In this document: positions 60,260 to 64,000 of the stretch, in pieces | Position numbering within the stretch: position 1 is the stretch's first letter | How the letters are laid out: each line of letters begins with the position of its first letter | Assembly (NCBI RefSeq): GCF_004167675.1 | Contig: NZ_SEZQ01000004.1 | Reading direction: 5' to 3' (one strand) | From: Aliivibrio finisterrensis_A | GTDB lineage: Bacteria; Pseudomonadota; Gammaproteobacteria; Enterobacterales; Vibrionaceae | DNA length: 64,000 bases | Translations under genes and position numbers: made by a program | Notes under the pieces: model-generated | What the model was told of the DNA's origin: nothing | The model's input: the letters and a program-made list of their open reading frames with translations, nothing else | Database searches by the model: none

Positions 60260-62512
60260 ATGCTAAATAAAGAATTAGAAGCGAGTTTAAACAGTGCGTT
60301 TGCTCGTGCACGAGAAAAACGTCATGAATTTATGACGGTAGAGCATTTATTACTGGCTCTATTAGAGAACCCATCAGCTCACGAAGCTCTTTTAGCGTGC
60401 CATGCAGATTTAAAAGCATTGGCAACTGAAATTGATGAATTCATAACACAAACAACACCTTTAATTCCTGCCGATGATGAAAGTCGAGAAACGCAACCAA
60501 CATTAAGCTTTCAACGCGTTCTCCAACGTGCTGTTTTTCATGTTCAATCATCAGGTCGTAGTGAAGTTACGGGTGCTAATGTTCTGGTTGCTATTTTTAG
60601 TGAGCAAGAGTCACATGCCGCATACCTCCTTAAAAAGAACGACATTAGTCGATTAGATATTGTTAATTACATCTCTCATGGTGCTCCAGAGCATCGCGAT
60701 GAAAATGCAGAATCAAATAATGTTGAAACGGCAGTAGAAGCAAGTTCAGAAGATAAATTAGAAAGTTTCGCAACGAACTTAAATCAAGTAGCGAAAAATG
60801 GGGGGATTGATCCTCTTATTGGACGTGATCAAGAGCTTGAACGTACAATTCAAGTGCTATGCCGTCGTCGTAAAAATAATCCATTACTTGTTGGTGAAGC
60901 GGGCGTTGGTAAAACGGCCATTGCTGAAGGTTTGGCGTGGCGCATTGTTGAGGGACAAGTTCCTGATGTAATTAAAGACTGCATTATTTATTCATTAGAT
61001 ATAGGTTCATTGCTTGCAGGAACTAAGTATCGTGGTGACTTTGAGAAACGCTTTAAAGCTATCTTAAAACAGCTTGAAAATGAAGAACATGCGGTATTAT
61101 TCATTGATGAAATTCATACGATTATCGGTGCGGGTGCGGCGTCAGGCGGACAAGTGGATGCCGCTAACTTAATTAAGCCGCTATTAAGTAGTGGTAAGTT
61201 GCGTTGCATTGGCTCGACGACTTATCAAGAGCACAGCACTATTTTTGAAAAAGAGCGTGCATTGGCTCGTCGTTTCCAAAAAATTGATATTTTAGAACCA
61301 TCATTAGATGACACAACGAAGATCCTTATTGGGCTGAAGAGCAAATATGAAGAACATCATGATGTTCGTTATACCAATAAAGCACTTCGTGCCGCTGTTG
61401 AGCTGTCAGCGAAATACATCAATGAACGTCATCTGCCAGACAAGGCAATTGATGTTATTGATGAGGCCGGAGCGCGTTGTCGTTTAACACCGGTTAGTCG
61501 TCGTAAGAAAACCATCAATGTTGCTGATATTGAGTCTATGGTTGCTAAGATGGCGCGTATTCCAGAGAAGTCGGTATCATCAAGCGATAAAGATGTTCTG
61601 AGAAAGCTGGATGATAAGCTTAAGATGTTGGTGTTTGGTCAAGATCAAGGCATCGATGCTTTATGTGAAGCGATTAAGCTAAGTCGAGCTGGTTTAGGTG
61701 CTGATAATAAACCTGTTGGTTCTTTCTTATTTGCAGGCCCTACAGGGGTTGGTAAAACAGAAGTGACGGTTCAGTTAGCCAAAGCGCTTGGTATTGAGCT
61801 TCTTCGTTTTGATATGTCTGAATACGGTGAGCGTCATACCGTGAGCCGCTTGATCGGTGCTCCCCCTGGTTATGTTGGTTACGAACAAGGTGGCCTACTG
61901 ACAGATGCGGTAATTAAGCACCCACATTCTGTTGTATTATTGGATGAACTTGAAAAGGCACATCCAGATGTCTTTAACTTGTTACTTCAAGTCATGGATA
62001 ACGGTACGTTAACAGATAACAATGGGCGTAAAGCGGATTTCCGAAATGTAATATTCGTAATGACAACTAATGCAGGCGTTCAAGAAACAGTCAAGAAATC
62101 GATTGGTTTGATTCAACAAGATCATAGTACTGATGCGATGGCTGCGATTAAGAAAGTCTTTACGCCAGAGTTTAGAAACCGTTTAGATAATATTATTTGG
62201 TTTGAACACTTAAGCAAAGATGTGATTTCACTTGTTGTTGAGAAATTCATTGTCGAGTTGCAGGTACAGCTAGATGCTCGTGGTGTGTCAATGGAAGTAT
62301 CAAAAGAAGCGAAAGCATGGTTAGCTGAGAAAGGATACGACAAGGCCATGGGCGCACGTCCAATGGCTAGAGTTATCCAGGAAAACTTGAAAAAACCAAT
62401 GGCAAATGAGCTTTTATTTGGTGAGTTAGTGGATGGTGGTACGGTTCGCGTTAAATTAAATAAAGGTGAATTAGCATTTGAATTTACCAGCGAAGCAGAA
62501 GCTGTGCATTAA
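60260..62512 (+). CDS. clpA: ATP-dependent Clp protease ATP-binding subunit ClpA
   Basis: Hexameric unfoldase of the ClpAP protease, 750 aa from the ATG at 60260 with GGGAGG five bases upstream. N domain (1-143) for ClpS binding; D1 Walker A GEAGVGKTA at about 213; D2 Walker A GPTGVGKTE at about 493; ClpP-docking loop IGL at 615-617. Same order clpS-clpA as E. coli. Confidence 0.98.
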   Translation: MLNKELEASLNSAFARAREKRHEFMTVEHLLLALLENPSAHEALLACHADLKALATEIDEFITQTTPLIPADDESRETQPTLSFQRVLQRAVFHVQSSGRSEVTGANVLVAIFSEQESHAAYLLKKNDISRLDIVNYISHGAPEHRDENAESNNVETAVEASSEDKLESFATNLNQVAKNGGIDPLIGRDQELERTIQVLCRRRKNNPLLVGEAGVGKTAIAEGLAWRIVEGQVPDVIKDCIIYSLDIGSLLAGTKYRGDFEKRFKAILKQLENEEHAVLFIDEIHTIIGAGAASGGQVDAANLIKPLLSSGKLRCIGSTTYQEHSTIFEKERALARRFQKIDILEPSLDDTTKILIGLKSKYEEHHDVRYTNKALRAAVELSAKYINERHLPDKAIDVIDEAGARCRLTPVSRRKKTINVADIESMVAKMARIPEKSVSSSDKDVLRKLDDKLKMLVFGQDQGIDALCEAIKLSRAGLGADNKPVGSFLFAGPTGVGKTEVTVQLAKALGIELLRFDMSEYGERHTVSRLIGAPPGYVGYEQGGLLTDAVIKHPHSVVLLDELEKAHPDVFNLLLQVMDNGTLTDNNGRKADFRNVIFVMTTNAGVQETVKKSIGLIQQDHSTDAMAAIKKVFTPEFRNRLDNIIWFEHLSKDVISLVVEKFIVELQVQLDARGVSMEVSKEAKAWLAEKGYDKAMGARPMARVIQENLKKPMANELLFGELVDGGTVRVKLNKGELAFEFTSEAEAVH

Positions 62513-62532
62513 TTGATATCTAGATAATAAAA

Positions 62533-62559
62533 AACCCAGTCATTGACTGGGTTTTTTTA
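62533..62559. terminator. Terminator between clpA and infA
   Basis: CCCAGT/ACTGGG stem (62535-62540/62546-62551) with A-run and T-run either side; both convergent genes may use it. Confidence 0.85.
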
Positions 62560-62606
62560 TATTATTTTAAAGCAGACTGAAAATTAATCTGCTAAAAAAT
62601 GACAAA

Positions 62607-62825
62607 TTAACGAGCACGGAAGACGATACGGCCTTTAGATAAATCGTAAGGAGTCATTTCAACTGTTACTTTGTCACCAGTAAGAATACGAATGTAGTTT
62701 TTACGCATTTTACCTGAGATGTGAGCAGTAACAACGTGACCGTTTTCTAATTCTACGCGAAACATTGTGTTTGGCAGAGTATCTAGAACCGTGCCTTGTA
62801 GTTCAATTGCGTCTTCTTTTGCCAT
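62607..62825 (-). CDS. infA: Translation initiation factor IF-1
   Basis: 72-aa S1-type OB-fold protein that binds the 30S A site, exactly the usual length. MAKEDAIELQGTVLDTLPN and ending GRIVFRAR are near identical to E. coli. Located between clpA and aat/bpt, as in E. coli. Confidence 0.98.
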   Translation of the reverse strand: MAKEDAIELQGTVLDTLPNTMFRVELENGHVVTAHISGKMRKNYIRILTGDKVTVEMTPYDLSKGRIVFRAR

Positions 62826-62914
62826 TGAATCCTCTTTATATAGATAGCTTTGGCTGATTTTTAAGCGGCTAATACTGCCCTTAAAAATGATGTATGTAAA
62901 GTTTGGTGGGCATT

Positions 62915-63607
62915 TTACCCTTGCCAGACCATATTTACTAGCTTTTGGTTAGGTTTATATCGATCTTTATATTTCATCGCTGGGCAATCGTCTATTTGAT
63001 AACCAGGATAAAGCCAGTTCTTATTGAGCTCAATGCATAATTTTAATTGAATGAGTATAGATACGGTTCCAAGAGAAAGCGGGTGTAGAGGCTCAAAGAA
63101 GGTATACATAGCACTGATAGAGTCGTTAAGTATGTCTGTGACAGCAATAGCAATTAGCGTGTCATTTTCATAAATATGAAGAAAGTGGTTTGGTAACCAC
63201 TCGGCATGAGAAAAATCAAAGAATTGGTCTTTGTTTGCTGGGAACATACTGCCAGTTTGGTGACGAGTACTGATGTATCTGTCATATAGCTCGAACCATT
63301 CTTCATCCATCTCATTTTTTAGCTTATAAGTGAATGACGATATTTTATTTAATATACGCTTTTGACTTTTGCTAGGTGCAAATTCCTTGGCATTGATGCG
63401 TAGAGGTTGGCAAGCGTTACAAGCATTGCACATTGGTTTATAAATCGTGCCTCCACTACGTCTAAATCCTAAACGAATAAGCGCCTGATAACCAAGAGGC
63501 GAATGCAGTTCTTGCTCCATCGCTACACCTAATCGTTCTTGTTGCCCCGGAAGGTAGCTGCAAGTGCCTTCCGGAGTAAGTCCGACTTGAAGAGAAAATT
63601 TACTCAT
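62915..63607 (-). CDS. bpt: Aspartate/glutamate leucyltransferase Bpt
   Basis: 230 aa, N-end-rule aminoacyl-tRNA-protein transferase of the ATE1/Bpt family. The cysteine motif CNACNACQPLRI and the C-terminal MKYKDRYKP region are typical. Vibrio Bpt puts Leu on N-terminal Asp or Glu, making them ClpS substrates. It follows aat by two bases. Confidence 0.95.
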   Translation of the reverse strand: MSKFSLQVGLTPEGTCSYLPGQQERLGVAMEQELHSPLGYQALIRLGFRRSGGTIYKPMCNACNACQPLRINAKEFAPSKSQKRILNKISSFTYKLKNEMDEEWFELYDRYISTRHQTGSMFPANKDQFFDFSHAEWLPNHFLHIYENDTLIAIAVTDILNDSISAMYTFFEPLHPLSLGTVSILIQLKLCIELNKNWLYPGYQIDDCPAMKYKDRYKPNQKLVNMVWQG

Positions 63608-63609
63608 GG

Positions 63610-64000
63610 CTACGGTTTATTCCCTATTGATTGTGGTGCATAACAGCTTGGTGCGACTAATTTGTCGGTAAGCTCTTCTAGTTTCATTTTAAATTCAGAG
63701 CGATTCATTTCAGTAGCGCCTAAACTTTCGAGGTGAGGGTTCATCATTTGGCAGTCAATGAGCTCACCACCGGCTGCGGAAAAATGCTCACAAAATTTCC
63801 ATAGTGCGATTTTTGAAGCATTCGTCTTTAATGAGAACATAGATTCGCCACAAAATATCTGGCCAATCTGAAGTCCGTATAATCCCCCAATTAGTGTTTC
63901 ATTTTCCCATACTTCAACAGAGTGACAATAACCTAATGCTGCTAGTTGTTTATACGCAAAGATCATTTCAGGCATTATCCAAGTTTCTTCGGGGCCTCTT
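63610..64000 (-). CDS. aat: Leucyl/phenylalanyl-tRNA-protein transferase Aat (partial, N-terminus outside window)
   Basis: Reading to the window end gives RGPEETWIMPEMIFAYKQLA, then HSVEVWENETLIGGLYG and FCGESMFS, all Aat signatures. The frame is open to the edge; roughly 100 N-terminal residues are missing. It adds Leu or Phe to proteins with N-terminal Arg or Lys. It forms one operon with bpt. The in-frame ATG at 63975 lies inside the domain and is not the real start. Confidence 0.95.
   Translation of the reverse strand, partial: RGPEETWIMPEMIFAYKQLAALGYCHSVEVWENETLIGGLYGLQIGQIFCGESMFSLKTNASKIALWKFCEHFSAAGGELIDCQMMNPHLESLGATEMNRSEFKMKLEELTDKLVAPSCYAPQSIGNKP

Noticed and set aside
1..64000. 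CRISPR arrays, prophage, integron or transposase genes
   Set aside because: No regularly spaced repeats, phage structural genes, integrase or transposase motifs seen on either strand.

Overview
The window looks like about 64 kb of chromosome I backbone from a Vibrionaceae member, most likely Aliivibrio (Vibrio) fischeri or a close relative. The evidence is low GC content, proteins very close to the Enterobacteriaceae/Vibrio families, and gene order that matches E. coli in several blocks. The species call is an inference from protein similarity and gene order; no database was searched. I see no phage, integron, IS transposase or CRISPR array.

Layout: (1) 1-4.6 kb: the end of a YjdF-type membrane protein gene and two adjacent FadL-type fatty-acid porin genes, with an intergenic cluster of GC-rich palindromes. 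(2) 4.6-16.8 kb: the E. coli-like block fadI-fadJ / sixA / smrB / prmB / aroC / epmC / yfcL, interrupted by an insulinase-family peptidase and a TRIC-type channel. FadR-like operators precede both fadL genes and fadIJ, so uptake and beta-oxidation look like one regulon. (3) 17-29 kb: a chemoreceptor, a HIT protein, lpxM, clcA, a PAS chemoreceptor with a cysteine cluster, rlmA, a porin, yfbU and fhs. (4) 29-40 kb: a CitA/DcuS-type sensor kinase with its response regulator, ybaK, a patatin (RssA), rhlE, the tripartite tricarboxylate transporter operon tctCBA and a large Cache chemoreceptor. Together these could sense, swim towards and import di/tricarboxylates. (5) 40-43.5 kb: a NagE-like PTS permease lacking an EIIA domain, a small unknown gene and a divergent AraC regulator. 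(6) 43.5-50.7 kb: purB-hflD-mnmA, a decayed NorR-type regulator remnant, small unknown genes, rluE and a monomeric isocitrate dehydrogenase. (7) 50.8-55.6 kb: the stress operon yeaG (PrkA kinase)-yeaH-spoVR. (8) 55.8-64 kb: folD with a PurR-type operator, tRNA-Arg(UCU), selO, a lipoprotein gene, cspD, and the N-degron pathway cluster clpS-clpA-infA-bpt-aat (aat cut by the window end).

Most of the window is ordinary core genome. The items most worth a second look are: the palindrome cluster at 2036-2342; an orphan terminator that may end a small RNA near 4243-4353; a start-less open frame next to an orphan Shine-Dalgarno at 15.77-15.94 kb; a MITE-like repeat at 16871-16989 with a matching end at 50751; the NorR-like remnant at 46.8 kb; two paired-operator candidates (42.5 and 25.2 kb); and three very small genes (13274-13387, 42194-42394, 47366-47539). 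I did not find a clearly new multi-gene system.
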